Shown: positions 7,701 to 15,488 of the stretch, piece after piece
Position numbering within the stretch: position 1 is the first letter of the stretch
Layout of the letters: every line of letters begins with the position of its first letter
Assembly: GCA_045604805.1 (NCBI GenBank)
Contig: JAZUOT010000017.1
Coordinates: 1 to 18,546 of the forward strand
Length of the DNA: 18,546 nt
Direction: 5' to 3'
Origin: JAZUOT01 sp045604805
Lineage (GTDB): Bacteria; Bacillota; Clostridia; Oscillospirales; Acutalibacteraceae
The notes under the pieces: model-generated
What the model was told of the DNA's origin: nothing
The model's database searches: none
Seen by the model: the letters and a program-made list of their open reading frames with translations, nothing else
Translations under genes and position numbers: made by a program

Positions 7701-8024
7701 TCAAATATTATTTTCAATCATTTTTATATATTCTGTGATAGGCTTAGCGCCGATAAGTCTATTTATTTCTTTTCCAGATTTAAACAAGATTATGGTAGGT
7801 ATGCTCATTATTTGATATTTTTGGGCAAGTTCAGACTGTTCATCTATGTCGATTTTAACGAAAGCAACATTTTCCACATATTTATCTGCTAGTTGTTCTA
7901 TTATGGGGGCTATCATTTTGCAAGGGCCACACCATGTTGCCCAAAAATCAACAAAAACCAACTCATAATCATTTAAAATCACATCGAATTCTTCTTTACT
8001 TGGATATCTGATATTACTACTCAC
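7701..8024 (-). CDS. trxA: Thioredoxin
   Basis: A standard 107-residue cytoplasmic thioredoxin, the general protein disulfide reductant. The active site WCGPCK (C32, C35) follows VFVDFWAT, and the cis-proline loop is SIPTI. The family helix KMIAPIIEQLADKY and the strand VAFVKIDIDEQ are present. The start codon is GTG at 8024, with AAAGGA upstream inside the end of the preceding gene. Only two bases separate it from the stop of the reductase gene, so the pair is translationally coupled and should work as a redox couple. It is the last gene of a three-gene unit with the cyclophilin lipoprotein. Confidence 0.96.
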   Translation of the reverse strand: MSSNIRYPSKEEFDVILNDYELVFVDFWATWCGPCKMIAPIIEQLADKYVENVAFVKIDIDEQSELAQKYQIMSIPTIILFKSGKEINRLIGAKPITEYIKMIENNI

Positions 8025-8026
8025 TT

Positions 8027-8881
8027 TTAATTTTCCTTTCTTAAATTTTCAATATACTCAGACGCAGAATATGCTGCAAGTTGTCCTTCGCCGACAGCTT
8101 TTGAAATTTGCAGAGGTTTTCCGGTGCAGTCTCCTGCAGCAAAAACGCCGTCTAAATTAGTTTTCATTTTTCTATCAACATTTATGAATGGCCCTTGAGC
8201 TTCAAGGCCTTCTATGAGAGACGAGGCTGGAATGACAGGTCTTAGTATAAAAAGTGCATCAGTAGCAATCCAAGAACCATTGACGCAGACCTCTTGCAGA
8301 AAATCCTTGCCTTTTACTGCGCTTAGCTTACCATCGATGAACTCTATATTCTCATTTAATTTATCTTTACACTTAAACTTAGAAACAAAACTTACGTTCA
8401 CTCCCAAAGAAGCTAACATATTAGCTTCTTTGTAGGAATCACGTTCCAAGCCCCAGACAAAAGCCTTTTTTCCTCTGTAAAGCATGCCATCACAAACAGC
8501 GCAATAACTCACACCTTTACCCAAAAATTCCGATTCATTATCTATTTGTTTAGCAGGTAAAACCCCTGTGCAAAGTATTACGGCATTAAATTCATACAAT
8601 TTAGAATCAGCGTTAAGAATAAATTTATCGTCAAAAAAAAGAGCGGATGTAATCTTGGAATTTATGAGCTCGATATTGCAAGAAGCCACATGTTCAGCAA
8701 AACTATCCATTAGCTCTTTACCGCTAACATTTACAAAGCCCAAATGATTATTTATATCATTAGTTTTTATAAGGTTATTATTTCCGCCAGAGAATATAGT
8801 TACAGTTTTACCCAAAGCTCGAAGATTAATCGCAGCTGACATGCCAGCGGGCCCAGCGCCTATAATAGCAACATCCACCAT
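8027..8881 (-). CDS. trxB: Thioredoxin reductase-like flavoprotein lacking the NADPH motif (possible ferredoxin-dependent type)
   Basis: A low-molecular-weight thioredoxin reductase-like flavoprotein. The first FAD motif GAGPAGMSAA (8-17), the redox pair CAVC (C127, C130) and the second FAD motif GVFAAGDC are intact. The region that normally binds NADPH (GGGDSA-type loop) instead reads FVWGLERDSYKEANMLASLG (141-160), with no GxGxxA, and the downstream HRRxxxR motif is replaced by VSKFKCKD. At 284 residues it is shorter than typical NADPH enzymes (about 305-320). These losses match the clostridial ferredoxin-dependent flavin thioredoxin reductases (FFTR), which take electrons from ferredoxin. 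It is coupled to trxA, its likely substrate. GGGTG upstream of the ATG serves as ribosome binding site. The symbol describes the family; electron donor is inferred. Confidence 0.88.
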   Translation of the reverse strand: MVDVAIIGAGPAGMSAAINLRALGKTVTIFSGGNNNLIKTNDINNHLGFVNVSGKELMDSFAEHVASCNIELINSKITSALFFDDKFILNADSKLYEFNAVILCTGVLPAKQIDNESEFLGKGVSYCAVCDGMLYRGKKAFVWGLERDSYKEANMLASLGVNVSFVSKFKCKDKLNENIEFIDGKLSAVKGKDFLQEVCVNGSWIATDALFILRPVIPASSLIEGLEAQGPFINVDRKMKTNLDGVFAAGDCTGKPLQISKAVGEGQLAAYSASEYIENLRKEN

Positions 8882-8907
8882 GTAATTTCACCCTATAAAT
8901 AAATTAA

Positions 8908-9627
8908 CTAAATTTCGCTGATAGTAATGCTGTTTATCACAACATCTTCAACTGGCCTATCGTAGGAATCAATTTTAACTTTTGCTATTTTATTCAGCAC
9001 ATCAAGTCCGTCGTATATTTGTCCGAAAACAGTATAGCCCTCTCCACTTTTATTATAGTAGCCATCTAAACTCGGATTACCGCCATTTTCGTTATATATT
9101 TTTTTGTATTCTTCAGAGAGTCTGGATTTATTCATAATTGAATTTAAGGTATCCCATCCAGAAAAAGCCTCAGTACCTCCCTGATTGAAAAAAAACTGGC
9201 TCCCGTTGCTATCGAGCGAAGAAGAACGCGCCATGGACAAAGCTCCAGTGATATTTACCAGTTCCTCGCAACTTTCGACTTCAAAGCCTTTGCCCCAAAT
9301 GCTTTGGCCACCGGTACCATCACCATTAGGGTCGCCGCCTTGCACACAAAACCCTTCTATTACTCTGTGAAATTTCAAACCATTGTAATATCCCTGTTTT
9401 GCCAAAGTTGTAAAATTTTCTACAGCTTTTGGAGCAAATTCTGGAAACAATCTAACTTTTATGCTACCCATAGTTGTGTCTAAAATAGCAACTTGTTCGC
9501 CTTCTTGAGGTTGTTCTAACTGAAAACCAAGCACTTTACCAGGTGAAGAACAACCCCAGCTTAGAAATATTACTGCAAATACGCAGATTAATAAAACAAA
9601 TGAAGAAATTTTATTAGAAATGTTCAT
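8908..9627 (-). CDS. Cyclophilin-type peptidyl-prolyl isomerase, lipoprotein
   Basis: An exported prolyl cis-trans isomerase that should assist folding of secreted proteins at the outer membrane surface of the cell envelope. The N-terminus is a lipoprotein signal: a hydrophobic stretch (SSFVLLICVFAVIFLSW) ending at GC, with Cys 26 the likely lipidated residue. After a short linker the cyclophilin fold begins at VAILDTTMGSIKVRLFP. Key motifs are FHRVI with the catalytic Arg, QGGDPNGDGTGG, ALSMARS and GSQFFF. An insertion-like segment (SGWDTLNSIMNKSRLSEEYKKIY) precedes the last strands, a feature of bacterial lipoprotein cyclophilins. AAGGAG at 9639-9644 is the ribosome binding site. It is the first gene of the unit with trxB and trxA, 26 bases before trxB. 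Confidence 0.93.
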   Translation of the reverse strand: MNISNKISSFVLLICVFAVIFLSWGCSSPGKVLGFQLEQPQEGEQVAILDTTMGSIKVRLFPEFAPKAVENFTTLAKQGYYNGLKFHRVIEGFCVQGGDPNGDGTGGQSIWGKGFEVESCEELVNITGALSMARSSSLDSNGSQFFFNQGGTEAFSGWDTLNSIMNKSRLSEEYKKIYNENGGNPSLDGYYNKSGEGYTVFGQIYDGLDVLNKIAKVKIDSYDRPVEDVVINSITISEI

Positions 9628-9659
9628 AGCCTACACCACTCCTTAACTGTGGTAATTTT

Positions 9660-9665
9660 ATTATA
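9660..9665 (-). promoter_or_regulatory. -10 element of the cyclophilin-trxB-trxA unit
   Basis: A perfect minus-strand TATAAT (9665-9660) lies 33 bases upstream of the start codon, with a ribosome binding site between them. I see no good -35 hexamer at 16-18 bases, so the promoter call is weak. Confidence 0.35.
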
Positions 9666-9838
9666 TCCTATTGCTGAATTCAATACCTTATTTATCAACG
9701 GTCCAAATATTTCCCAATCTATTACCATGTTGAGCTTTTCTAATGAATCTCCTAATTTGCTGGAGCTTTGCTAATTTATTCTCTTTATCAAAAAATCCTA
9801 TCTGTTTTATTCTTCTTTAAGGGCACTTACGATTCTTA

Positions 9839-9867
9839 TTGACAATATAAATTTATAATAATATAAT
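9839..9867 (+). promoter_or_regulatory. Perfect consensus promoter for the double-glycine leader gene
   Basis: TTGACA (9839-9844), a 17-base spacer and TATAAT (9862-9867): an exact match to the housekeeping sigma consensus at optimal spacing, in a very AT-rich setting. Predicted transcription start is near 9874, so the GTG at 9884 would have almost no leader, whereas the ATG at 9906 follows a good ribosome binding site. Confidence 0.8.
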
Positions 9868-9883
9868 AAAAAATGGTTATTTT

Positions 9884-10789
9884 GTGATTATTGAGGAGTT
9901 GAAATATGAAAAAACTAAAAATGTTTTCACAAGCCCCCCCCATACACACAATCGTATTCTGAATGTTGATGAACTTGATACTGTTTGTGGTGGAGGAAAG
10001 TTACGTGAGAGGAGTTTGAGTTCTAATGGAGCCGAAAACCAACCCGACAAGAAAAACAAGTTAGACTCAGTACAAACTGTTTGTGAACTTGCAAGAGAAA
10101 GTTTTTCACAACCTGACGCCAAAGGCAGCATCGATTCTGACACCCTTGACGACATAGACGACATAGTTATAAATGAAAATGTTCCAGAAGAATATGGAGA
10201 TTGGTTTCCAAGTGAAGGTGTTGAAATCCTGGACGAATCTGAATTTGAATCCGAATCTGCTGAGAGCAAATTTGATGCAAAACAAAAGGCGATTACCAAT
10301 TTTTATGAAAATGATATAACTATTGAGTATCTGGAACACATAATCCGTCGAGACATAAGATTACCTAGAGAAGCCGAAAAAATTGAAATTCTATTTGAAC
10401 CCCCAGAAAATGAAAAGTATAAAGACGGTATATCGTTAAGTGAAATATGTGAGAATGGATATGTGACTTCAACCCATGTTGATATGTCGCTAGAATTATT
10501 AGAGGAAATAATCAAGACGACAAAAGACTACCCAAAAGTGTCAGAAAACAACCCGATTTTTAGAATCTCATCCATTATTAGTATGTTAGGTAGACCTCTC
10601 ACTGAAGATGAATTCCATTTTTGCATAAGTAGTCTTAATGATGGTGGTGGTATTGCTTCAGATACACATGATTTTTTTGTGAAATATTATTACTTCAAAG
10701 AAACAGGTAAGACCAATTTGGATTATGAAAATCAAAATCATTTGATACAAAAAATAAGTCGCAAAGTGGCTTGTAAAAGATATCCCTGA
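9884..10789 (+). CDS. Unknown acidic protein with double-glycine leader; C8 tract puts best start out of frame
   Basis: I do not recognise the cargo. The open frame can begin at GTG 9884, but no ribosome binding site precedes it. GAGGAG (9893-9898) lies 7 bases before ATG 9906, the expected start, which is in a different frame: it reads 18 codons (MKKLKMFSQAPP...) and stops at TGA 9960-9962. A run of eight C (9934-9941) lies between. One extra C, or a -1 ribosomal slip on it, would join ATG 9906 to the long frame. Just after it the long frame encodes ILNVDELDTVCGGGK, a double-glycine leader (L..ELD.V.GG) of the type cut by peptidase-containing ABC transporters. The ~260-residue remainder is Asp/Glu/Ser-rich at first (DTLDDIDDIV, ESEFESESAES), then probably helical, with Cys in the middle and a basic end; no membrane segment. 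A consensus promoter and a strong terminator frame the gene as its own unit. Confidence 0.7.
   Translation: MIIEELKYEKTKNVFTSPPHTHNRILNVDELDTVCGGGKLRERSLSSNGAENQPDKKNKLDSVQTVCELARESFSQPDAKGSIDSDTLDDIDDIVINENVPEEYGDWFPSEGVEILDESEFESESAESKFDAKQKAITNFYENDITIEYLEHIIRRDIRLPREAEKIEILFEPPENEKYKDGISLSEICENGYVTSTHVDMSLELLEEIIKTTKDYPKVSENNPIFRISSIISMLGRPLTEDEFHFCISSLNDGGGIASDTHDFFVKYYYFKETGKTNLDYENQNHLIQKISRKVACKRYP
9934..9941 (+). repeat. C8 homopolymer at leader of the double-glycine gene
   Basis: Eight consecutive C in AT-rich DNA, located between the best start codon (ATG 9906) and the double-glycine codons. Codons in the ATG frame read gcc ccc ccc, so both ribosomal -1 slippage and replication slippage would restore the long frame. 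It is the longest G/C run I noticed in the window. Confidence 0.8.
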
Positions 10790-10832
10790 CAAAACATAAA
10801 ACAATTTAGCGTGTTACTACATGGGGAATCAT

Positions 10833-10878
10833 AAACACCCGACAAATAATTTGGTTATTATTTGTCGGGTGTTTTTTT
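10833..10878 (+). terminator. Strong intrinsic terminator between convergent genes
   Basis: A perfect 17-bp stem (10833-10849 with 10858-10874; core CACCCGACAAATAA) with an 8-base loop runs straight into a T tract ending at 10878. It terminates the leader gene ending at 10789. dapL converges from the other side; the opposite strand has only a weak T run (TTTATG), so bidirectional use is possible but less certain. Confidence 0.92.
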
Positions 10879-10939
10879 GCAAACATGCAATTATAATATA
10901 CTCATATACTCATAAATTTTTTCTTAAAGAATTCTCCAT

Positions 10940-12127
10940 TCATACATCTGATAATTTTTCTCTGATCCGCCTACAAGCTTCGACAGTAGACTGGTACGTA
11001 CCAAATGCAGTAAGTCTAAAAAATCCTTCTCCATTTTTTCCAAAACCAGCACCTGGTGTGCCAACAACATTAGCGTTTTCTAGCAGAAAGTCAAAAAATT
11101 CCCAAGAATTCATACCGTGTGGGCACTTTAGCCAAACATATGGACTATTCAAACCACCAGTATATTCGAAACCAAGTTCATCCATAAGCTTTGATATTAT
11201 TTTTGCATTATTTTTATAGCAATCTATAGTGTTTGATATTTGTCTACGGCCCTCTTCACTAAAAACGGCAGCAGCTCCTCTTTGAATTATATAAGATGCA
11301 CCATTATACTTTGTACTCTGGCGTCTCATCCACAGTTCACGCAAAGAAATACCATCGGAAACGAGCTGACTTGGAACCACACAATAACTACACCTTGTGC
11401 CAGTAAAACCTGCTGTTTTTGAAAATGAGCAAAACTCTATAGCACATTTTTTCGCACCATCTATCTCGTATATACTATGAGGTAAATTTTCTTCTGAAAT
11501 AAATGCTTCATATGCGCAATCAAACAAAATGACAGAATTATTTTCAATAGCAAAATCTACCCACTGTTTCAGCTGATCTTTATCATACACAGCCCCAGTG
11601 GGATTATTAGGCGAACATAGGTATATTATATCTGCTTTATTTTCTTCTTTAGGCAGAGGTAAAAAAGAATTTTCAAGATTTGCGTTCAAGTACTTTATAT
11701 TTCTTCCGTCCATCACATTAGTGTCGACATAAACTGGATATACAGGGTCTGGAATAAGTACAGTGTTATCCTTACTAAACAAATCTAGTATATTTGATAT
11801 GTCACTTTTAGCGCCTTCTCCAACAAAAATTTCATTTATATCTATATCAACATTTCTTTCCTGATAGTGCTTTTGTATAGCACTGCGCAAAAATTCATAA
11901 CCTTCATACGGCCCATAACCTCTGAAGCCTTCTTCAGTAGACATTTCATTGACAGCGTTGTGCATAGCGTTAGTCACTGACAAACAAAGTGGGTTAGTTA
12001 CATCACCTATACCTAAACGTATTATCTCTTTGTCTGGATTTTTTGAAGTATATTCGTTGACTTTATTTGCAATATTTGCAAACAAATAATCATCTTTTAA
12101 ATTCAGGTAATTTTTATTTATTTTCAT
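10940..12127 (-). CDS. dapL: LL-diaminopimelate aminotransferase
   Basis: A class I/II PLP-dependent aminotransferase that converts tetrahydrodipicolinate directly to LL-2,6-diaminopimelate using glutamate, the short DapL route to lysine and peptidoglycan. The DapL signature features are visible: a start INKNYLNLKDDYLFANI, IIRLGIGDVTNPL, EEGFRGYGPYEGYEFLR, FVGEGAKSDISNI, YLCSPNNPTGAVY, and the PLP lysine in SFSKTAGFTGTR (K237), with FRLTAFGT near the end. Length (395) is normal. GGAGGA at 12135-12140, 7 bases before the ATG, is the ribosome binding site. It starts 19 bases after the dapF stop; the two encode consecutive pathway steps (DapL makes LL-DAP, DapF makes meso-DAP). Confidence 0.95.
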   Translation of the reverse strand: MKINKNYLNLKDDYLFANIANKVNEYTSKNPDKEIIRLGIGDVTNPLCLSVTNAMHNAVNEMSTEEGFRGYGPYEGYEFLRSAIQKHYQERNVDIDINEIFVGEGAKSDISNILDLFSKDNTVLIPDPVYPVYVDTNVMDGRNIKYLNANLENSFLPLPKEENKADIIYLCSPNNPTGAVYDKDQLKQWVDFAIENNSVILFDCAYEAFISEENLPHSIYEIDGAKKCAIEFCSFSKTAGFTGTRCSYCVVPSQLVSDGISLRELWMRRQSTKYNGASYIIQRGAAAVFSEEGRRQISNTIDCYKNNAKIISKLMDELGFEYTGGLNSPYVWLKCPHGMNSWEFFDFLLENANVVGTPGAGFGKNGEGFFRLTAFGTYQSTVEACRRIREKLSDV

Positions 12128-12146
12128 AATAAATTCCTCCGGAGAA

Positions 12147-13013
12147 CTAAAGTTCTATAGACCCTTCAAATACCGTGACTGCTTCACCTGTCATAAAAAC
12201 AGTTTTACCAGTATAACATATGCTTAAAGTTCCACCGCGTAGTATTATGTCAGTTTCTTTATTTAGTGCTATTTTACCTAATTTATGTAGGGCAACACAT
12301 ACAGCACAAGCTCCTGTACCACAGGCTAATGTTTCTCCGCTGCCTCTTTCCCAAACCCGCATTTTAATACTTCCATTATTTAGGATCTCAACAAACTCCG
12401 TATTTGTTCTGTCTGGGAAAAAAGGATGATTTTCAAATTTAGGACCAATCTCTTCAAGCTTTAGCTCGTCTACATTTTCAACTAGCACGACACAATGTGG
12501 GTTTCCCATGGACACACAGCTAATATTATATGTTCTGTTATCTACCGTAAGTGGAAAATCAATAATCTCGTTCATAGTATTATCTATTAGCATATTTATA
12601 TTAAGAGGTATTAATTTTGGAGCAAAAATAGGCTCACCCATATCTACACGAAGAGATTTAATTTTTTCATTTTCATAACTAGGTATCAATATTTTTATTC
12701 CACTTTTAGTTTCTATGCTTATTTGTTTTCTATTTTTCTCTATATGTCCATTGTCATATAAAAGTTTTGCAATACAACGGACACCATTGCCGCACATATT
12801 CCCTTGGCTTCCATCTGAATTGTACATTATCATTTTCCCGTCAGCCACAGTTGAGGGAAAAAGACATATTACGCCATCCGCTCCAACACCAAAATGTCTG
12901 TCTGAAATTCTTATAGCAAGATCAGCCATCTCTTTACTAAATTGCTGTTCAAAGCAGTCTATATATACATAATCATTACCGCAACCATGCATTTTTGTAA
13001 ATTTCAATTCCAT
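12147..13013 (-). CDS. dapF: Diaminopimelate epimerase
   Basis: DapF is a cofactor-free two-base racemase that turns LL-diaminopimelate into the meso form for cell wall and lysine. Both catalytic cysteines are present: C74 in GNMCGNGVRC and C231 in ETLACGTGACA. Other family segments are FTKMHGCGNDYVYID at the start, MYNSDGS before the first Cys, and SMGNPHCVVLVENVDEL in the middle, and GGTLSICYTG near the end. The 288 residues are close to the usual 270-285. It lies between nrdJ (66 bases upstream) and dapL (19 bases downstream) on the same strand; only a weak AGAAG-type ribosome binding site is visible. Cotranscription with nrdJ is likely from spacing but not proven. Confidence 0.96.
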   Translation of the reverse strand: MELKFTKMHGCGNDYVYIDCFEQQFSKEMADLAIRISDRHFGVGADGVICLFPSTVADGKMIMYNSDGSQGNMCGNGVRCIAKLLYDNGHIEKNRKQISIETKSGIKILIPSYENEKIKSLRVDMGEPIFAPKLIPLNINMLIDNTMNEIIDFPLTVDNRTYNISCVSMGNPHCVVLVENVDELKLEEIGPKFENHPFFPDRTNTEFVEILNNGSIKMRVWERGSGETLACGTGACAVCVALHKLGKIALNKETDIILRGGTLSICYTGKTVFMTGEAVTVFEGSIEL

Positions 13014-13079
13014 GAAAAATCATCTTCTTGTATTAATGATAAATTTTTCCCAATGGAAGGCAAAAGCCCTGCATTCTAT

Positions 13080-15329
13080 TTAACCACATTTACTGAATCC
13101 GCAGTTCCTGCAGGTAACACAACCACCTTCATGTTCAACCTCAGAACCGCACTCAGGGCAATATTTGATATTTTCATTGTGTATAGTAAATTTTGAAGCT
13201 GATTCTGGAGCGATAGCCCCTTGAAGAGATTTATCATTTTTCTCAAGCATTGCATTTATTCTATGAATAACTCGAGCTATAGCATCTGGACAGGAGGTAC
13301 AGCTCAAACCTGGTTGACGTACTGTAGAAGGACAACGTATACCCTTTAGTTGACGGAAGATCTCATTTACCGAAACCCCTGAACGTAGAGCTATAGATGC
13401 AAGTCTTGCTGTAGCCTCTGATTGTGAAGGACAACCGCCTGTTTTTCCAGTGCTTGTAAACACTTCGCATATTCCTTGGTCATCATAGTTAACAGTGACA
13501 TAGAGGTTACCACAACCTATTTTTACTTGTTCGGTTATGCCAAATGTAGTTTGAGGACGTTTTCTTGCGGTTAGAGATTGTTTCAAACGGATCTCATTAT
13601 TCTCATTAACCTTATTATTTTTTACTTTCCCAATGTTCAAAACTTGTTCATCTCTAGAGCCATCACGGTAAATCGTTGTACCCTTGCAGCCTAATTTAAA
13701 TGCAAGCTCGTATACTTTGCGAACATCATCTTGTGTTGCATTGTGCTGGAAATTAACAGTTTTGGACACAGCATTGTCTGTATGTTTCTGAAACGCCGCT
13801 TGCATTCTCACGTGGTATTCAGGGGTAATATCATGTGATGCAAGGAAAACATCTTTTATAGCTTGTGGGATTTCTTCTATGTGATTTAGAGTTCCTGTTT
13901 TAGCAATTTTATTCAATAAACTGTCATTTAATATCCCTATGTTTTCTAACTTTTCCTTTAGTATGGAATTTACCTCAACCATATGAGTCTGATCCATAAC
14001 ATTCCTTATGTACGCATAAGCGAAAACTGGTTCTATTCCAGAACTTACACCGGCTATTATAGAAAGTGTTCCTGTAGGAGCTATAGTTGTTATAGTGGCG
14101 TTTCTCAAAGCCTCTCCGTCTTTGTATATGCTTTTGTCGAATAAAGGAAAGGCTCCACGTATTTTAGCCAATTCCATACTTGCATTATGACCCTCTCTGT
14201 TTACAAATTCCATGAGTTTTTCGCCCAAAGCTACTGCCTCATCGGAATTATATGGAATACCAAGCATCAAAAGCATATCTGCAAAACCCATGACACCAAG
14301 ACCGATTTTTCTGGTACTCCTAGTAACTTTTGCAATTTCTTCAAGTGGGTACTTATTCACATCTATGACGTTGTCTAAAAAATGAACAGATTTTTTTACT
14401 GTCTGAGCAAGCTTATCATAGTCTATTTCATATTTGCCATTCTCGTACTTTAGCATCTTTGTTAAATTTATAGAACCAAGATTGCACGATTCGTAGGGCA
14501 ATAAAGGTTGCTCTCCACACGGATTAGTGCTTTCTATCTCACCCTGAGATGGAACAACGTTGTCTTTATTAAGTCTGTCCAAGAAAATTATACCAGGTTC
14601 CCCGTTTTTCCATGCGTTATACACTATTTTGTCAAATACTTCACGTGCATTAAGTTTGCCACGAACATCTTTTGAGTGAGGATCTACTAGTTCATATTCC
14701 TCATTTTTTGAAACAGACTCCATGAATGCTTCTGTAATTCCAACGGAAATATTAAAATTATTTATCTCAGAATTGTCAGACTTGCAATTCATGAACTTTA
14801 AAATATCTGGATGATCTATACGGAGTATTCCCATATTGGCACCTCTGCGAGTACCACCCTGCTTTATAGCTTCAGTTGCAGAATTAAAAACCTTAATAAA
14901 GCTAACAGGTCCACTAGCTACTCCACCTGTGGAATTTACTGTAGAACCTGAAGATCTTAATCTGGAAAAGCTAAAGCCTGTTCCACCACCAGATTGATGT
15001 ATTAGAGCCGCTTGTTTTATTGTATTAAATATACCCTCAATACTATCCTCCACCGGTAAAACAAAGCACGCTGAGAGCTGTCCTAATGGCCTGCCTGCAT
15101 TCATTAAGGTAGGCGAGTTAGGTAGAAATTCCAAGTTAGTCATAAGTTCATAAAACTCTTTTGAAGTTTTACCTATGTCAGCATTTTTATCATAATTTTT
15201 GTCAGCAGAAGCTATTGTATCTGCGACTCTTTTAAATAGTTCATCTACTGTCTCTACGGCCTTTCCAGTCTCATCTTTTATCAAATATCTCTTTTCTAAA
15301 ACCGTCCTAGCATTATCAGTAATATTCAT
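13080..15329 (-). CDS. nrdJ: Adenosylcobalamin-dependent (class II) ribonucleotide reductase
   Basis: Class II ribonucleotide reductase makes deoxyribonucleotides with a radical from adenosylcobalamin, so it works with or without oxygen and commits the cell to B12 supply. The barrel motifs are clear: FLPNSPTLMNAG, LSACFVLPVEDS with the first redox Cys, QSGGGTGFSFSRLR, GGTRRGANMGIL, the finger loop TNPCGEQPLLPYESCNLGSINL (C271 and following Glu), and PTGTLSIIAGVSSGIEP. The C-terminus carries LSCTSCPDA and a zinc-ribbon-like tail YCPECGS...CRNCGFSKCG, typical of the long NrdJ type. The 749-residue length is normal for it. I chose ATG 15329 over TTG 15332, one codon upstream; AGGAG lies 9 bases before the ATG. 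dapF and dapL follow. I saw no cobalamin riboswitch in the 156-base upstream gap. Confidence 0.95.
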   Translation of the reverse strand: MNITDNARTVLEKRYLIKDETGKAVETVDELFKRVADTIASADKNYDKNADIGKTSKEFYELMTNLEFLPNSPTLMNAGRPLGQLSACFVLPVEDSIEGIFNTIKQAALIHQSGGGTGFSFSRLRSSGSTVNSTGGVASGPVSFIKVFNSATEAIKQGGTRRGANMGILRIDHPDILKFMNCKSDNSEINNFNISVGITEAFMESVSKNEEYELVDPHSKDVRGKLNAREVFDKIVYNAWKNGEPGIIFLDRLNKDNVVPSQGEIESTNPCGEQPLLPYESCNLGSINLTKMLKYENGKYEIDYDKLAQTVKKSVHFLDNVIDVNKYPLEEIAKVTRSTRKIGLGVMGFADMLLMLGIPYNSDEAVALGEKLMEFVNREGHNASMELAKIRGAFPLFDKSIYKDGEALRNATITTIAPTGTLSIIAGVSSGIEPVFAYAYIRNVMDQTHMVEVNSILKEKLENIGILNDSLLNKIAKTGTLNHIEEIPQAIKDVFLASHDITPEYHVRMQAAFQKHTDNAVSKTVNFQHNATQDDVRKVYELAFKLGCKGTTIYRDGSRDEQVLNIGKVKNNKVNENNEIRLKQSLTARKRPQTTFGITEQVKIGCGNLYVTVNYDDQGICEVFTSTGKTGGCPSQSEATARLASIALRSGVSVNEIFRQLKGIRCPSTVRQPGLSCTSCPDAIARVIHRINAMLEKNDKSLQGAIAPESASKFTIHNENIKYCPECGSEVEHEGGCVTCRNCGFSKCG

Positions 15330-15488
15330 CAAAAGACACTCCTATGTCGCTCTCTCTAAATGGTAATATGAGCTATAGCACACAAACCCACACTAAACGT
15401 CCAAATAACAGTTTATCATCTAAACATGCATGGTGCAAGTAAACAGATTTCTTGCTCAAAGTAAGTTACTGCCAATGTATATTAAGGC

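Noticed and set aside
15333..15488. Possible cobalamin riboswitch before the B12-dependent nrdJ (GCCAATG on the plus strand near 15472).
   Set aside because: The motif is on the wrong strand and no B12-box context or long structured leader is visible in 156 bases.
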